Shown: positions 36,102 to 46,276, counted from the stretch's first letter. The stretch is DNA of 64,000 nt from Cellulomonas cellasea (GCF_030372105.1 NZ_JAUDBQ010000003.1:62001-126000), one strand, 5' to 3'. Notes: a model not told the origin generated them from the letters alone. Translations and numbers: made by a program.

Positions 36102-37310
36102 TCAGACGCCCGGGGACGGCGTCCCAGTGGCGACGGCAGCCGGAGCCGAGTGCCAGGCGTCGACCTGGTCGGCGAGCCGGCTCAGGCCGGTGAGGATCGC
36201 GGCCTCGTCGGACGCGAGCGACACCCGCACCATCCCCTCGCCGCCGGCGCCGAAGGCCGATCCGGGCGACACCGCGACATGGCGGTCGCGGAGCAGTGCC
36301 AGCGCGAACTCCTCGCTGTCCCCGGTGGCCCGTGACACGTCGACCATCAGGTAGAACGCCCCGTCTGGCTGCACACACGGCACGCCTCGCGCCGTGAGGA
36401 GCGCGACTGCCGCGTCCCGGCGGCGGCGGTAGGCCTCGACGGCATCCGTCACGTCGTCCTGCGGGCCGCGCAGGGCCGCCAGCGCCGCGCGCTGGCTCAC
36501 CGTCGACGGGCACGCGACAGTGGCCTCCGCGACTTGGCCCAGGAGGTCGTGCACCACCGGGTCACCGGTGACCACGTAGCCGAGCCGCCACCCCGTCATC
36601 GAGTAGGTCTTCGAGAACGTGTAGAACGTGACGACCCGCCCGTCGGTGTCGAAGGCGGCGGGACTGACGTGCGCGGGGCCGAAGGTGATCTGCTCGTAGC
36701 ACTCGTCGGAGAACACCCACAGGTCGTGGCGCCGGGCGAGCTCGACGATCCCCGCAAGCAGCTCCGCGGGGTACATCGCGCCGGTGGGGTTGTTCGGGGA
36801 GTTGACCAGGAGGACCTTGGTGCGCGGCGTGATCGCGGCCTCGATGTCGTCGAGCGTCGGCATGAAGCCCGCGGCGGCGTGCGCCGGGTAGGTCCGCACG
36901 TCGGCCCCCGCGGCGGTGGCGGCCATCCGCCAGTTCGGGAACTCCGGGTCGGGCACGAGCAGCTCGTCGCCGGGGCCCATCGTGGCGTTCATGGCCATGG
37001 CCAGGCCGTGCATCGCTCCGTGGGTGACCACGATGTCGTCCGCGGTGGCCGTCAGCCCGTTGACGGCGCCGACCTTCTGGGCCAACGCGGCGCGCAGCTC
37101 GAGTGAGCCGATGCTCGACGTGTACCCGGTGTGCCCGCTGCGGGCGTCCTGCGCGGCCGCCTCGACGATATGCGGCGGCGTGGGCACGTCGGGCTCACCG
37201 AGCTCGAGCCTGATCGCCTCGGGGTCGAGCATGGCGAGCTCCATGAGCTTGCGGATCCCGCTGCGGTGCATCCGGACGACTGGCGAGGTGGTGATCGGCA
37301 CGTACCGCAC
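36102..37310 (-). CDS. PLP-dependent class I/II aminotransferase
   Basis: This protein of about 402 residues has fold type I aminotransferase features. They include the substrate region [14 protein letters not shown], the cofactor segment [13 protein letters not shown], an aspartate and tyrosine in [11 protein letters not shown], and the Schiff-base lysine in [14 protein letters not shown]. The substrate amino acid is not evident. Candidate GTG starts are 37310 and 37301. Its location between the two PLP-synthase subunits links it to cofactor supply. Confidence 0.88.
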   Translation of the reverse strand: MRYVPITTSPVVRMHRSGIRKLMELAMLDPEAIRLELGEPDVPTPPHIVEAAAQDARSGHTGYTSSIGSLELRAALAQKVGAVNGLTATADDIVVTHGAMHGLAMAMNATMGPGDELLVPDPEFPNWRMAATAAGADVRTYPAHAAAGFMPTLDDIEAAITPRTKVLLVNSPNNPTGAMYPAELLAGIVELARRHDLWVFSDECYEQITFGPAHVSPAAFDTDGRVVTFYTFSKTYSMTGWRLGYVVTGDPVVHDLLGQVAEATVACPSTVSQRAALAALRGPQDDVTDAVEAYRRRRDAAVALLTARGVPCVQPDGAFYLMVDVSRATGDSEEFALALLRDRHVAVSPGSAFGAGGEGMVRVSLASDEAAILTGLSRLADQVDAWHSAPAAVATGTPSPGV

Positions 37311-37380
37311 CGTAACCCCATGGTCCGCGCTCCCGGAAACGATGCGGCGGCGCAGCCCTGGCCTCAGCCCTCCAGCGTGC

Positions 37381-37950
37381 TCATCCGCGGCCCAACCCGA
37401 GGTGGCGGGTCTGGCCGTCCCACTCCGGCAACAGGCTGCGCACGAGCCCGACGAGCCCTTCCGGGAAGACCTCGAGCGTCTCGCGCTCAAGGTCGTCCAG
37501 GTCCCACCACCGCAGCTCGTCGATGACGTCGTGCTCCAGGTCGGTCCACCCGGCCCGGCTCAGGCCGGCGACATCGGCCGCGGCGCCCGCGTCGAGCCGC
37601 GCCACGAAGATCTCCTCGTCCTGCCGGCAGTGCTCGGCGACGAAGTCGAAGATCGCCGACCGGGTGAAGACGGGGCCGATGAGCTCCTCCGGCCGCAGCC
37701 GCAGGCCCGTCTCCTCGCGGACCTCCCGCACCGCGGCGGTGCGGGCGTCCTCCCCCGCGTCGATGCCGCCGCCCACCGTGAACCACCAGCTCCGGCTCGG
37801 CTGGTCCACGTCATGCCCCCGCACCAACAGCACACGGTCCTCCTGGTCGAGCAGGATGACGCGCGCGGCACGGCGGAACCGCAGCCCGTCCGCGCCCAGG
37901 ACCCACTCGGGGCCGAGGGCGCGGACCGGGCCGTCGACGGAGTCGGTCAC
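37381..37950 (-). CDS. NUDIX hydrolase
   Basis: This 189-residue protein has a complete Nudix box, [33 protein letters not shown] (about residues 65-97). It is preceded by [17 protein letters not shown] and followed by SWWFTVGGG-type packing. Such enzymes cleave nucleoside diphosphates linked to X; the substrate is unknown. The GTG overlaps the pdxS stop in GTGA, so it is translated with pdxS. A NUDIX gene (Rv2609c) occupies a related position in the mycobacterial cluster. Confidence 0.9.
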   Translation of the reverse strand: MTDSVDGPVRALGPEWVLGADGLRFRRAARVILLDQEDRVLLVRGHDVDQPSRSWWFTVGGGIDAGEDARTAAVREVREETGLRLRPEELIGPVFTRSAIFDFVAEHCRQDEEIFVARLDAGAAADVAGLSRAGWTDLEHDVIDELRWWDLDDLERETLEVFPEGLVGLVRSLLPEWDGQTRHLGLGRG

Positions 37951-38870
37951 CAGCCCCGCTCGGCCAGCCGGTGCCCCACGGGCACGTCGTCGACGTTGAT
38001 GCCGACCATGGCCTCGCCCAGACCGCGCGAGACCTTCGCGATGACGCTCGGGTCGTCGTAGAACGTGGTGGCCTTGACGATCGCCGCGGCGCGGTCCGCC
38101 GGGTTGCCGGACTTGAAGATGCCGGAGCCGACGAACACGCCCTCGGCGCCGAGCTGCATCATCATCGCGGCGTCCGACGGGGTGGCGATGCCGCCCGCGG
38201 TGAACAGCACGACAGGGAGCTTGCCGGTGCGAGCGACCTCCTTGACCAGGTCGTACGGCGCCTGCAGCTCCTTGGCGGCGACGAAGAGCTCGTCCTCCGG
38301 CAGGGAGGTGAGGCGGCGGATCTGGTCGCGCAGCGTGCGCATGTGGGTCGTGGCGTTCGAGACGTCGCCCGTGCCGGCCTCGCCCTTGGAGCGGATCATG
38401 GCCGCGCCCTCGGTGATCCGGCGCAGCGCCTCGCCCAAGTTGGTGGCGCCGCACACGAACGGCACGGTGAACGCCCACTTGTCGATGTGGTGCTCGTAGT
38501 CGGCCGGGGTCAGCACCTCGGACTCGTCGACGTAGTCCACGCCGAGGCTCTGCAGCACCTGGGCCTCGACGAAGTGGCCGATGCGGGCCTTCGCCATCAC
38601 CGGGATGGAGACGGCGGCGATGATGCCGTCGATGAGGTCGGGGTCGCTCATGCGCGCCACACCGCCCTGCGAGCGGATGTCCGCCGGAACGCGCTCGAGC
38701 GCCATGACGGCGACGGCGCCGGCGTCCTCGGCGATCTTCGCCTGCTCGGCGTTGACGACGTCCATGATCACGCCGCCCTTGAGCATCTCGGCCATGCCGC
38801 GCTTGACGCGGGCAGTGCCCACGGCGCCCTCGGTGACGGACGTGGCGGACGTGCTGGAATCAGTGGTCAC
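37947..38870 (-). CDS. pdxS: Pyridoxal 5'-phosphate synthase lyase subunit
   Basis: This 307-residue (beta/alpha)8 protein makes PLP from ribose 5-phosphate, glyceraldehyde 3-phosphate and ammonia. Conserved parts include [50 protein letters not shown] with a catalytic lysine, and [19 protein letters not shown]. The GTG at 38870 (VTTDSS) is preferred over a TTG at 38888. A possible promoter lies just upstream. Confidence 0.96.
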   Translation of the reverse strand: MTTDSSTSATSVTEGAVGTARVKRGMAEMLKGGVIMDVVNAEQAKIAEDAGAVAVMALERVPADIRSQGGVARMSDPDLIDGIIAAVSIPVMAKARIGHFVEAQVLQSLGVDYVDESEVLTPADYEHHIDKWAFTVPFVCGATNLGEALRRITEGAAMIRSKGEAGTGDVSNATTHMRTLRDQIRRLTSLPEDELFVAAKELQAPYDLVKEVARTGKLPVVLFTAGGIATPSDAAMMMQLGAEGVFVGSGIFKSGNPADRAAAIVKATTFYDDPSVIAKVSRGLGEAMVGINVDDVPVGHRLAERGW

Positions 38871-38928
38871 ACTGGCCTCACAGATCAAGCGGGCGGATGA
38901 GGTGGGGAGCGTTTGTGCTCTTCACAGC

Positions 38929-38957
38929 ATCCTAGTCCGCGCCCTGTTCAGGCCGAA
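38929..38957 (-). promoter_or_regulatory. Possible pdxS promoter
   Basis: TTCGGC (38957-38952, minus) and TAGGAT (38934-38929) are spaced 17 nt apart, with the start codon about 58 nt further on. The -35 lies within the last codons of the upstream gene. Confidence 0.35.
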
Positions 38958-39619
38958 GGGCCTGTCCGCCCTGCAGTCGCCGCCGGGAGGCCGGGCCGTC
39001 CCAGGGCGTCCGGCCACGCGTCGTCGAGCTCGAGGGTCTGGGGCAGCGCGGCGCTCCCGGCGAGGCGCAGCGTGCGCACGCCCCACCCGCGGCGCAGGCG
39101 CTGGGTCTGCGCGACGGCCTCATTGTGGAAGCGCCGGGCGAGCTGCACCCGGTACCAGGCGGCCGCCAGCGCGTCGAGCAGCTCGGACCCGCCGGGCTCC
39201 GCGCGCAGCTCCGCGACTTCCTCCGGGTCGTCGAGCACAGCGCGCAGCGTCGCGGACAACTCGCTCTCCGCCATCCCCCGGTCCGCCTGGGCATGCGGGT
39301 CGGCGCCGCGGACCTGTGCCGCCGCGCCGCCGTCGAGCTCCAAGGGGAGCGTCGTGAGGGCTGGGACGTCCTGCCCGCCCGCCACCATGGCCCGCCAGGC
39401 GGCCTCCCCGACGAGCAGCGAGCTCACGGGGTCCATCAGCCCCGACGACGCGAGCTGCGAGGCGGCCGAGGCACGACGCAGGAGTTGCGCGTCGACGACG
39501 GCGAGCGAGGCCGCGACCTTGCGGTGCAGGCGGTCCAGCCGGGACGCCGCCACCCACACCCACCAGACACTGAGCGCGATCAGCGCCGCGACGAGCACTG
39601 CCGACTCCGACCAGCTCAT
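38948..39619 (-). CDS. Unknown membrane-anchored protein (LemA-like outline) coupled to pimA
   Basis: This 223-residue protein has a single N-terminal membrane helix (ESAVLVAALIALSVWWVWVAA) followed by a helical domain. The segment SRLDRLHRKVAASLAVVDAQLLRRASAASQLA and the later YRVQLARRFHNEAVAQTQRLR recall LemA proteins, but I do not assign the family. The ATG at 39619 overlaps the pimA stop in ATGA, so it is the last gene of the PIM cluster. Its role may be at the membrane near glycolipid assembly; that is inference. Confidence 0.75.
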   Translation of the reverse strand: MSWSESAVLVAALIALSVWWVWVAASRLDRLHRKVAASLAVVDAQLLRRASAASQLASSGLMDPVSSLLVGEAAWRAMVAGGQDVPALTTLPLELDGGAAAQVRGADPHAQADRGMAESELSATLRAVLDDPEEVAELRAEPGGSELLDALAAAWYRVQLARRFHNEAVAQTQRLRRGWGVRTLRLAGSAALPQTLELDDAWPDALGRPGLPAATAGRTGPSA

Positions 39620-40854
39620 CGAGCCTCACCCCGTCCACGTCGCCGCTCGAGCATCCGCGCGCCCCGGCGGGACAGCGGGTCCTCGCCGACGGGCGTGTCC
39701 CGTCCCTCGACCACCATCTCGTACACGGTGAGCACCTCATGCGTCACCGAGGACCAGTCGTAACGGCGCACCGCGTCAGACGCCCTGCCGACCAGCGCGC
39801 GGCGCTCCTCCTCGTCGCCCAGCACCCGCAGCAGCGTCCGGGCCAGGTCCTGCGAGTCGCCGGTGCGGAACAGCACCCCGGCCTCACCCTCGGCCAACAC
39901 GCGCCGGAACGCGCCCAGGTCGCTCGCCACGACCGCGGCCCCGGCGCTCATCGCCTCCACGAGCACAATGCCGAAGCTCTCGCCGCCCGTCTGCGGGGCG
40001 CAGTACACGTCCACGGAGGACAGCAACTGCGCCTTCTCCTGGTCGGTGATCTCGCCGAGGAACTCCACCGCGCGCGCCGCCTGCTCGCCGATCAGCGCGC
40101 GCACGTCGTCCGGCCCGGTCTCTCCCCGGCCCGCGATGAGGAAGCGGGCCCCAGGCTGCGTCCGCAGGATCTCCGGCACGGCGCTGAGCAGCACCGCGAG
40201 CCCCTTGCGGGCCTCGTCGAGCCGGCCGAGGAACGCCACCGTCGGGGCCTCGGGCGTGCCGACCCAGCGGGCGTCCGGCTCGGCGTCGGCGAAAGTGTCC
40301 ACGTACACGCCGTTGGGGATCACGACGGCGTCCCCGCCCAGGTGCTCCACGAGGGTGCGCCGGGCGTCCTCGGAGACTGCGATGCGCGCGCCGATCTTCT
40401 CCATCGACTGCCGCACCAGCGGGTACGCGAGCTGCAGGGGGCGCGAGCGCAGCAGCGCGGTGTGGAACGTGGCGACGATGGGGCCGTCGGCGATCCACAG
40501 CGCGAGCATGCCGAGGCTGGGGGTGACGGGCTCATGCAGGTGCAGCACGTCGAACTCGCCTGCCGCGAGCCAGCGCCGCACGCGCGCCGCCGTCACCGGG
40601 CCGAAGGTGAGGCGCGCGACGGCGCCGTTGTAGCGCACCGGCACCGCGCGTCCGGCGGAGGTCATGTACGGGGCGATGGGCGTCTCGTCATCGGCGGGCG
40701 CCAGCACCGAGACCTCGTGGCCGCGAGCGATCAGCGCCTCGGCGAGGTCCCGCACGTGGAACTGCACGCCGCCGGGCACGTCGAAGGAGTAGGGGCAGAC
40801 GATCCCGATCCGCAGCGGCCGGTCGCCCACGGTGGGCTCGACGGTGGCGCTCAT
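39616..40854 (-). CDS. pimA: Phosphatidyl-myo-inositol mannosyltransferase PimA
   Basis: This 412-residue GT-B glycosyltransferase (GT4) transfers the first mannose from GDP-Man to phosphatidylinositol on the cytoplasmic membrane face. Diagnostic segments are RIGIVCPYSFDVPGGVQFHVRDLAEAL at the N-terminus, LHEPVTPSLGMLAL, the nucleotide-sugar region VAFLGRLDEARKGL, and the C-terminal GGESFGIVLVEAMSAGA. Gene order pgsA-patA-pimA, all with ATGA overlaps, supports the specific assignment. The protein is slightly longer than mycobacterial PimA because of a basic C-terminal tail. Confidence 0.93.
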   Translation of the reverse strand: MSATVEPTVGDRPLRIGIVCPYSFDVPGGVQFHVRDLAEALIARGHEVSVLAPADDETPIAPYMTSAGRAVPVRYNGAVARLTFGPVTAARVRRWLAAGEFDVLHLHEPVTPSLGMLALWIADGPIVATFHTALLRSRPLQLAYPLVRQSMEKIGARIAVSEDARRTLVEHLGGDAVVIPNGVYVDTFADAEPDARWVGTPEAPTVAFLGRLDEARKGLAVLLSAVPEILRTQPGARFLIAGRGETGPDDVRALIGEQAARAVEFLGEITDQEKAQLLSSVDVYCAPQTGGESFGIVLVEAMSAGAAVVASDLGAFRRVLAEGEAGVLFRTGDSQDLARTLLRVLGDEEERRALVGRASDAVRRYDWSSVTHEVLTVYEMVVEGRDTPVGEDPLSRRGARMLERRRGRGEAR

Positions 40855-41861
40855 GCCGGGGCCTGCCCGTCGACCGCGCCATCAGGCGCCCCGTCCGCCG
40901 TCGGCGTCGCGGCGGCGAGCGTCTGCGCGTACCGCCGGGGGTCCAGGTCGTCCACGAACACCTTCTGCAGCATGTGCCAATCCTGTGGGGCCCGCGAGAT
41001 GCCGTCGGCGAGGCCGTCCACCCAGGCCTGCGTCATCGCCGCCACCTTCTCAGAGCTCGACCCCTGCGGGGGCACCGGGACGAACGGGTGGAACTCGATG
41101 ACGATGCCCCACGGCGATCCGGCGGCCCGGCGTCGGTCGCCGCGCAGCCGCTCATAGGAGATCGTCACCGCGACCAACGGCGCCCCGGTGGCGACCGCCA
41201 GCGAGGCGGGGCCTGCGGCGACCCGGGCGCGCGCGCCGAACAGGTCGACCTCGACCCCACCGCGCGCGGACAGGTCGCGGTCCGCGAGCAGCGGGATGAT
41301 CGCGCGTGGGCCGCGCGCCGCCCGCAGGAGCTGGCGGAACACGCTCCCGTCACCGGACAGCGGGATGATCGTCAGGCCGATGCCGCGCCGGAACTCCAGG
41401 AACTCCTGGAACAACTCCTCGGGCTTGAGGCGCTCGGCCACCGTCGTGACGGGCGCCAGCCGCACAGTCCCCCACGCGCCGGCCAGGTCCCAGTTGCCCA
41501 TGTGGCCCAGCGCCATGACGACCGGCTGGTCCGCGGCGAGGGCGCCCTCGATCTCCTCCACCGCGACGGGGCGGACCCGCGCGGCGATCTGCTCGGGCGT
41601 CAACCGGCTCATCGCGAACGCCTCCGCGAAGTACCGGAAGTACGAGCGCATGCCCGCCCGGCTCAGGCTGCGCAACTCACGCGTGGTCGCCATGGGCCGC
41701 ACACGCCGCAGGTTGGCCTCCAACTGGCGCACACCGCCGCCGTGCAGCAACCAGGTGGCGTCGGCGCCGATCACGCTCGCGCCGCGCAGCACGGTCTCGG
41801 GGACCTTGCCCGCCAGGCGCCAGCAGAACGTGATCAGCGGGGCCGTCAGATCCTTGCTCAT
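40851..41861 (-). CDS. patA: Phosphatidylinositol mannoside acyltransferase (PatA-type)
   Basis: This 336-residue membrane-associated acyltransferase of the LpxL/HtrB-like superfamily acylates PIM. The catalytic HX4D motif is in LGHMGNWDLAGAW (about residues 136-148). A later conserved glutamate region is FHPFVPVPPQG. The N-terminal hydrophobic stretch (LITFCWRLAGKVPETVLRGASVIGAD) may insert into the membrane. It is coupled to pgsA upstream and pimA downstream by ATGA overlaps. The C-terminal 25 residues are an Ala/Asp-rich tail. Confidence 0.92.
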   Translation of the reverse strand: MSKDLTAPLITFCWRLAGKVPETVLRGASVIGADATWLLHGGGVRQLEANLRRVRPMATTRELRSLSRAGMRSYFRYFAEAFAMSRLTPEQIAARVRPVAVEEIEGALAADQPVVMALGHMGNWDLAGAWGTVRLAPVTTVAERLKPEELFQEFLEFRRGIGLTIIPLSGDGSVFRQLLRAARGPRAIIPLLADRDLSARGGVEVDLFGARARVAAGPASLAVATGAPLVAVTISYERLRGDRRRAAGSPWGIVIEFHPFVPVPPQGSSSEKVAAMTQAWVDGLADGISRAPQDWHMLQKVFVDDLDPRRYAQTLAAATPTADGAPDGAVDGQAPA

Positions 41862-42469
41862 GACGCCGCCGCCCTGACCTGCTCGCGCACCGTGGCCATG
41901 CGCTGCACCACAGTGATCGCGGACGCGATGGCGAGCAGCCCGAGCACCACGGTGAGGATCACCGACGGCAGCCCGATCCCGACGAGCGCAGTCGCGGTGA
42001 GGACCGCGGCGAGCCTGTCGGCCCGCTCGGCGATGCCCACCGAGGCCGTCATCCCCAATCCCTCAGCGCGGGCGCGGGCGTACGGGACCACCGAGCCCAG
42101 CACCAGGCAGGCCAACGCGAGCCCGCCCGCGAGAGTGTCGTCGCCGCGGCCGAAGAACCACAGCACGAGGCCGGAGAAGATCGCGGCGTCGCCGAAACGA
42201 TCGAGAGTCGAGTCGAGGAACGCGCCCCAGCTGCTCGAGCGGCCGGCGCGGCGCGCCATCACCCCGTCGAGGGAGTCGGTCAACGCGAACGCCGCGATGA
42301 GCAGCGTCCCCGCGAGCAGGTGGCCCGTGGGGTACAGCCACAGCGCCGCCACGACGACGGCGAGCGTGCCCGCGATCGTCACGGCGTCCGGTGACACCCC
42401 GCGCTTGAGCAGCACGTCGGCGAGGGGCGTCATGACCCGCGTCATGAACCCCCGCAGTCGGTTCAGCAC
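41858..42469 (-). CDS. pgsA: Phosphatidylinositol phosphate synthase (CDP-alcohol phosphatidyltransferase)
   Basis: This 203-residue integral membrane enzyme has the CDP-alcohol motif D-G-x2-A-R-x8-G-x3-D-x3-D, seen as DGVMARRAGRSSSWGAFLDSTLD, preceded by four to six hydrophobic helices. The product in actinobacteria is phosphatidylinositol phosphate from CDP-diacylglycerol and inositol 1-phosphate. The gene context (pimA and patA downstream) makes that substrate likely rather than glycerol 3-phosphate. The start is a GTG at 42469, seven nucleotides after the HIT gene. Confidence 0.92.
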   Translation of the reverse strand: MLNRLRGFMTRVMTPLADVLLKRGVSPDAVTIAGTLAVVVAALWLYPTGHLLAGTLLIAAFALTDSLDGVMARRAGRSSSWGAFLDSTLDRFGDAAIFSGLVLWFFGRGDDTLAGGLALACLVLGSVVPYARARAEGLGMTASVGIAERADRLAAVLTATALVGIGLPSVILTVVLGLLAIASAITVVQRMATVREQVRAAAS

Positions 42470-42476
42470 GCCTCGA

Positions 42477-43049
42477 TCATCCCTTCTGGTCTGTCGGCCA
42501 CGCGGCAGCGAGGCGAGCCCTGGTGTCGGCCAGCAACTCGGGCAGTGCCCGGGTGCGCGCGACGATCGGCAGGAAGTTCGAGTCCCCGCCCCAGCGCGGC
42601 ACGAGGTGCTGGTGCAGGTGTGCGGCGATGCCGGCTCCCGCGACCTGCCCCTGGTTCATGCCGAGGTTGAAGCCGTCCGGCGCGTAGACCGCCCGCACCA
42701 CGCGCATCGCCACCCGCGTGAGGTCCGCGACGTCCGCGGCCTCCTCGGGTGTGAGGTCGGTGTAGTCGGCGACGTGCCGGTACGGGCACACCAGCAGGTG
42801 CCCCGAGTTGTACGGGTAGAGGTTGAGCACCACATACGCCGCGGTCCCGCGGGCGACGATCAGGCCGTCCTCGTCGCTCAGGCTGGGGGCCCGGCAGAAC
42901 GGGCACCCCGCGCCGGCGGCGCCGTCGGCAGGCTTGTTCTCGCCGCCGATATACGCCATCCGGTGCGGGGTCCACAGCCGCTCGAAGCCGTCGGCAACCC
43001 CCGGGCGCTCGCCCGGCAGCTCGACTTCGACCGGATCGTCGTCGCTCAT
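42477..43049 (-). CDS. HIT-family nucleotide hydrolase/transferase
   Basis: This 190-residue protein has the histidine-triad motif AAHLHQHLVPRWGGD (about residues 145-160). It also has a zinc-ligand-like CPFC pair (GAGCPFCRAP, about 45-54) and the substrate region LNLYPYNSGHLLVCPYRHV. This is the actinobacterial diadenosine-polyphosphate phosphorylase-like subgroup. The ATG at 43049 follows thrS by seven nucleotides, and pgsA follows by seven, so the PIM genes may be transcribed with thrS. Confidence 0.9.
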   Translation of the reverse strand: MSDDDPVEVELPGERPGVADGFERLWTPHRMAYIGGENKPADGAAGAGCPFCRAPSLSDEDGLIVARGTAAYVVLNLYPYNSGHLLVCPYRHVADYTDLTPEEAADVADLTRVAMRVVRAVYAPDGFNLGMNQGQVAGAGIAAHLHQHLVPRWGGDSNFLPIVARTRALPELLADTRARLAAAWPTDQKG

Positions 43050-43056
43050 GGGGCGC

Positions 43057-45060
43057 TCAGACCTGCACACGATCGCGCACGGCCGCCACGATGCGCTCAA
43101 TCGCCTCGGCGACCGGCACGCCGTTGTCCTGCTGGCCGTCGCGGTAGCGGAACGACACAGCGCCCGCGTCGACGTCGTCGCCGCCCGCGATGAGCACGAA
43201 CGGGATCTTCTGCGTGCTGGCGTTGCGGATCTTCTTGCCGAACCGCTCGTCGCCCGTGTCCAGCTCGGCCCGGATGCCCTGGGCGCGGAGCTGGTCCACC
43301 ACACCGCCGAGGTACTCGTTGAACGGCTCGGCCACCGGCACCGCGAGCACCTGCACGGGCGCCAGCCAGGCCGGGAACGCGCCCGCGTAGTGCTCGGTGA
43401 GCACCCCGAAGAAGCGCTCGATCGAGCCGAACAGCGCGCGGTGGATCATCACGGGACGCTGGCGCGAGCCGTCCGGGGCGGTGTACTCGAGCTCGAAGCG
43501 CTCCGGCAGGTTGAAGTCGAGCTGGATCGTGGACATCTGCCACGTCCGCCCGATGGCGTCCTTCGCCTGCACCGAGATCTTCGGGCCGTAGAACGCGGCG
43601 CCGCCCGGGTCGGGCACGAGCTCGAGGCCCGAGGCCTCCGCGACCTCGGCGAGCGTCTGGGTCGCCTCCTCCCAGACCTCCTCCGAGCCCACCGACTTCT
43701 CCGGGTTACGGGTCGAGAGCTCCAGATAGAAGTCGTCGAGGCCGTAGTCCTTGAGCAGGTCGAGGACGAACTGCAGCGTGGTGGCGAGCTCGTCCTTCAT
43801 CTGGTCGCGCGTGCAGTAGATGTGCGCGTCGTCCTGCGTCAGGCCGCGCACACGGGTCAGGCCGTGCACGACGCCGGACTTCTCGTAGCGGTACACCGTG
43901 CCGAACTCGAACAACCGCAGCGGCAGCTCACGGTACGAGCGGCCGCGCGAGCGGAAGATCAGGTTGTGCATCGGGCAGTTCATGGGCTTGAGGTAGTAGT
44001 CCTGGCCCGGCTTGCGCACGCTGCCGTCGTCGTTCAGCTCGGCGTCGATGTGCATGGGGGGGAACATGCCGTCGCGGTACCAGTCGAGGTGGCCCGAGAT
44101 CTCGTACAGGTTGCCCTTGGTGATGTGCGGGGTGTTGACGAATGAGTACCCGGCCTCGATGTGGCGCTTGCGGGAGTACTCCTCCATCTCGTTGCGGATG
44201 ATGCCGCCCTTGGGGTGGAACACCGGCAGGCCCGAGCCGAGCTCGTCAGGGAACGAGAACAGGTCGAGCTCGGCGCCGATCTTGCGGTGGTCGCGGCGCT
44301 CGGCCTCGGCCAGGCGCTCGAGGTACGCCTTGAGCTCGTCCTTGGTGGGCCACGCCGTGCCGTACACACGCTGCAACTGCGGGTTCTTCTCGCTGCCGCG
44401 CCAGTACGCGGCGGCGGAGCGAGTGAGCTGGAAGCCGTTGGCGATGAGCTTGGTGCTCGGCAGGTGCGGGCCGCGGCACAGGTCCTGCCAGGCGACCTCG
44501 CCGTTGCGCCGGACGTTCTGGTAGATGCTCAGGCCGCCGAGCCCCACCTCGACGCTCGCGCCCTCGCCGGCCTCCGCCGCCGTGCCCTTGAGCCCGATGA
44601 GCTCGAGCTTGTACGGCTCGTCCGCGAGCGCCTCACGGGCCTCTTCCTCGGTCACGTCCCAGCGGCGGAAGGCCTGGCCTTCCTTGACGATGCGCTGCAT
44701 GGCCTTCTCGAGGGCCTTGAGGTCCTCGGGCGTGAACGGGGTCTCGACGTCGAAGTCGTAGTAGAAGCCGTCGGTGATGGGCGGCCCGATGCCGAGCTTC
44801 GCCTGCGGGTTGACCTCCTGCACGGCCTGGGCCAGCACGTGCGCTGCCGAGTGGCGCAGCACGGACAGCCCGTCGGGCGAGTCGATGGTCACGGCCTCGA
44901 CCACGGCGCCGTCGGGCAGGGGCAGCGACAGGTCGCGCAGCTCGCCGTCGACGCGGACCACGACGACCTCGCGGCGGGAGCCGAAGATGTCGGCGCCCGT
45001 CGTGCCCGCCTCGACCGTGGTGCTCGTTCCGTCGACGGTCAGGGTGATGTCCTCGGGCAC
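43057..45060 (-). CDS. threonine--tRNA ligase thrS: Threonyl-tRNA synthetase
   Basis: This 667-residue class II synthetase has an N-terminal TGS domain ([21 protein letters not shown]) and an editing domain with [14 protein letters not shown] and CRGPHLPST. The catalytic core includes the zinc-site Cys in [24 protein letters not shown] and motif 3 near [17 protein letters not shown]-terminal anticodon-binding domain completes it ([21 protein letters not shown]). The start is GTG at 45060. Editing and aminoacylation residues look intact. Confidence 0.97.
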   Translation of the reverse strand: MPEDITLTVDGTSTTVEAGTTGADIFGSRREVVVVRVDGELRDLSLPLPDGAVVEAVTIDSPDGLSVLRHSAAHVLAQAVQEVNPQAKLGIGPPITDGFYYDFDVETPFTPEDLKALEKAMQRIVKEGQAFRRWDVTEEEAREALADEPYKLELIGLKGTAAEAGEGASVEVGLGGLSIYQNVRRNGEVAWQDLCRGPHLPSTKLIANGFQLTRSAAAYWRGSEKNPQLQRVYGTAWPTKDELKAYLERLAEAERRDHRKIGAELDLFSFPDELGSGLPVFHPKGGIIRNEMEEYSRKRHIEAGYSFVNTPHITKGNLYEISGHLDWYRDGMFPPMHIDAELNDDGSVRKPGQDYYLKPMNCPMHNLIFRSRGRSYRELPLRLFEFGTVYRYEKSGVVHGLTRVRGLTQDDAHIYCTRDQMKDELATTLQFVLDLLKDYGLDDFYLELSTRNPEKSVGSEEVWEEATQTLAEVAEASGLELVPDPGGAAFYGPKISVQAKDAIGRTWQMSTIQLDFNLPERFELEYTAPDGSRQRPVMIHRALFGSIERFFGVLTEHYAGAFPAWLAPVQVLAVPVAEPFNEYLGGVVDQLRAQGIRAELDTGDERFGKKIRNASTQKIPFVLIAGGDDVDAGAVSFRYRDGQQDNGVPVAEAIERIVAAVRDRVQV

Positions 45061-45114
45061 GGGTGCGATCTCCTCAGGTCAGGCCTGCCACGAGCGGCGG
45101 GCGCACGCACGATG

Positions 45115-46095
45115 CTACCGAGCCTGGTCCCCCGCCCGTTCGCCGGTCGGCCAGGAGCCCGAGCCGTGGCCGGCCGCGGGCCGCCGCGCCGCCGCCTGGG
45201 TGCGGCTGCGGGGGCCCTGGGCCGGGCCGGGCCACACAGTCGCGAAGTCGGTCGCCGGGGCGCTCTGGCGGGACTGGTCGAGCGTGTCGCGGAGCAGGTC
45301 CACCTTCGCGGCGGCGAACGCGTGCGCGTCCGACCCAAGAAGCTGTCGCAGGGGCGCGGTGACGCCGTCCCGGACCCGGGCGATGATCTGGGCGGATCCC
45401 CGGGCGGGGTCTCCGAGCTGGCTGCCCTGCAGCCCGAGGTGGCTCTGGGTCATCTCGCGCAACGACGGGTAGGCGTCGATGGCGCCCGAGGGCAGCGCGA
45501 GGGAGTCCTCGGTGAGGAACGAGGTCCGGAAGTACCCGGGCTCGACGAGGGTCACGTCGATGCCGAACTCGGCGACCTCGCCCGCGAGCGCCTCGGTGAG
45601 GCCCTCGAGCGCGAACTTGCCCGCGCAGTACAGGGCCCACCCGGGCACGGCGGTCAGGCCGAGGACGGATGAGACGTTGACGATGTGGCCGCCGCGCTGT
45701 GCGCGGAGCAGTGACAGCGCGGCGCGCAGGACGTTCCAGACGCCCACGACCTGCACGTCGAGCATGGCGCGCACGTCGGTTGGGCTGGCCTCCTCGACGG
45801 CGCCGAGGAACGCGTAGCCGGCGTTGTTGACCACCACGTCCAGCGAGCCGAAGCGAGTGTGGGCCTGTTCCACGGCCGCGGTGACCGCAGCCTCGTCGCG
45901 CAGGTCGACCTGGAGCGGCAGCAGGGCCGAGGTGTCGACCCCGCTGCCGAGCGCGGCGAGCAGGCGCTCGCTCGAGCGTGTGGTCGCGGCGACCTTCTCG
46001 CCCTGCGCGAGGAGCTGGGAGGCCAGTTCGAGGCCGAGGCCGCGGGACGTGCCTGTGATGAACCAGACGGCGGGACGGTCGATGGGGTGGCTCAT
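45115..46095 (-). CDS. Short-chain dehydrogenase/reductase
   Basis: This 326-residue Rossmann protein has the classical SDR signatures TGTSRGLGLELASQL (cofactor), NNAGYAFLG, the catalytic Ser in VSSVLGL and the YxxxK motif in YCAGKFALEGLTEALAGEV. The last ~50 residues are an Arg/Ala/Gly-rich tail beyond the usual fold. The start is the ATG at 46095 with AAGGAG upstream. It diverges from an MmyB-type HTH regulator across a 181-nt gap containing a CCTAGGA motif, which makes it a likely target of that regulator. Confidence 0.9.
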   Translation of the reverse strand: MSHPIDRPAVWFITGTSRGLGLELASQLLAQGEKVAATTRSSERLLAALGSGVDTSALLPLQVDLRDEAAVTAAVEQAHTRFGSLDVVVNNAGYAFLGAVEEASPTDVRAMLDVQVVGVWNVLRAALSLLRAQRGGHIVNVSSVLGLTAVPGWALYCAGKFALEGLTEALAGEVAEFGIDVTLVEPGYFRTSFLTEDSLALPSGAIDAYPSLREMTQSHLGLQGSQLGDPARGSAQIIARVRDGVTAPLRQLLGSDAHAFAAAKVDLLRDTLDQSRQSAPATDFATVWPGPAQGPRSRTQAAARRPAAGHGSGSWPTGERAGDQAR

Positions 46096-46213
46096 GGCGG
46101 CTCTCCTTCGTTGCCGTGCAGCCGCCCGGTCGAGCGGCTCGCTGTCGAGCCTCGCCGCCGAGCGGACGGTGTGGACGGCCTCTCCGGGGTATGCCCGTCC
46201 TGGCCCCCACCGG

Positions 46214-46220
46214 CCTAGGA
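46214..46220. promoter_or_regulatory. Candidate operator in SDR/HTH intergenic region
   Basis: CCTAGGA followed by CTC is centred on the palindrome CCTAGG. The same heptamer occurs in the second HTH/oxidoreductase intergenic region. I infer binding by the adjacent regulator. Confidence 0.4.
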
Positions 46221-46276
46221 CTCGGCGACCCACCCTCGCTGGGTGTGGCCGGCCGACGGCCCGGCACACTGAGGCC

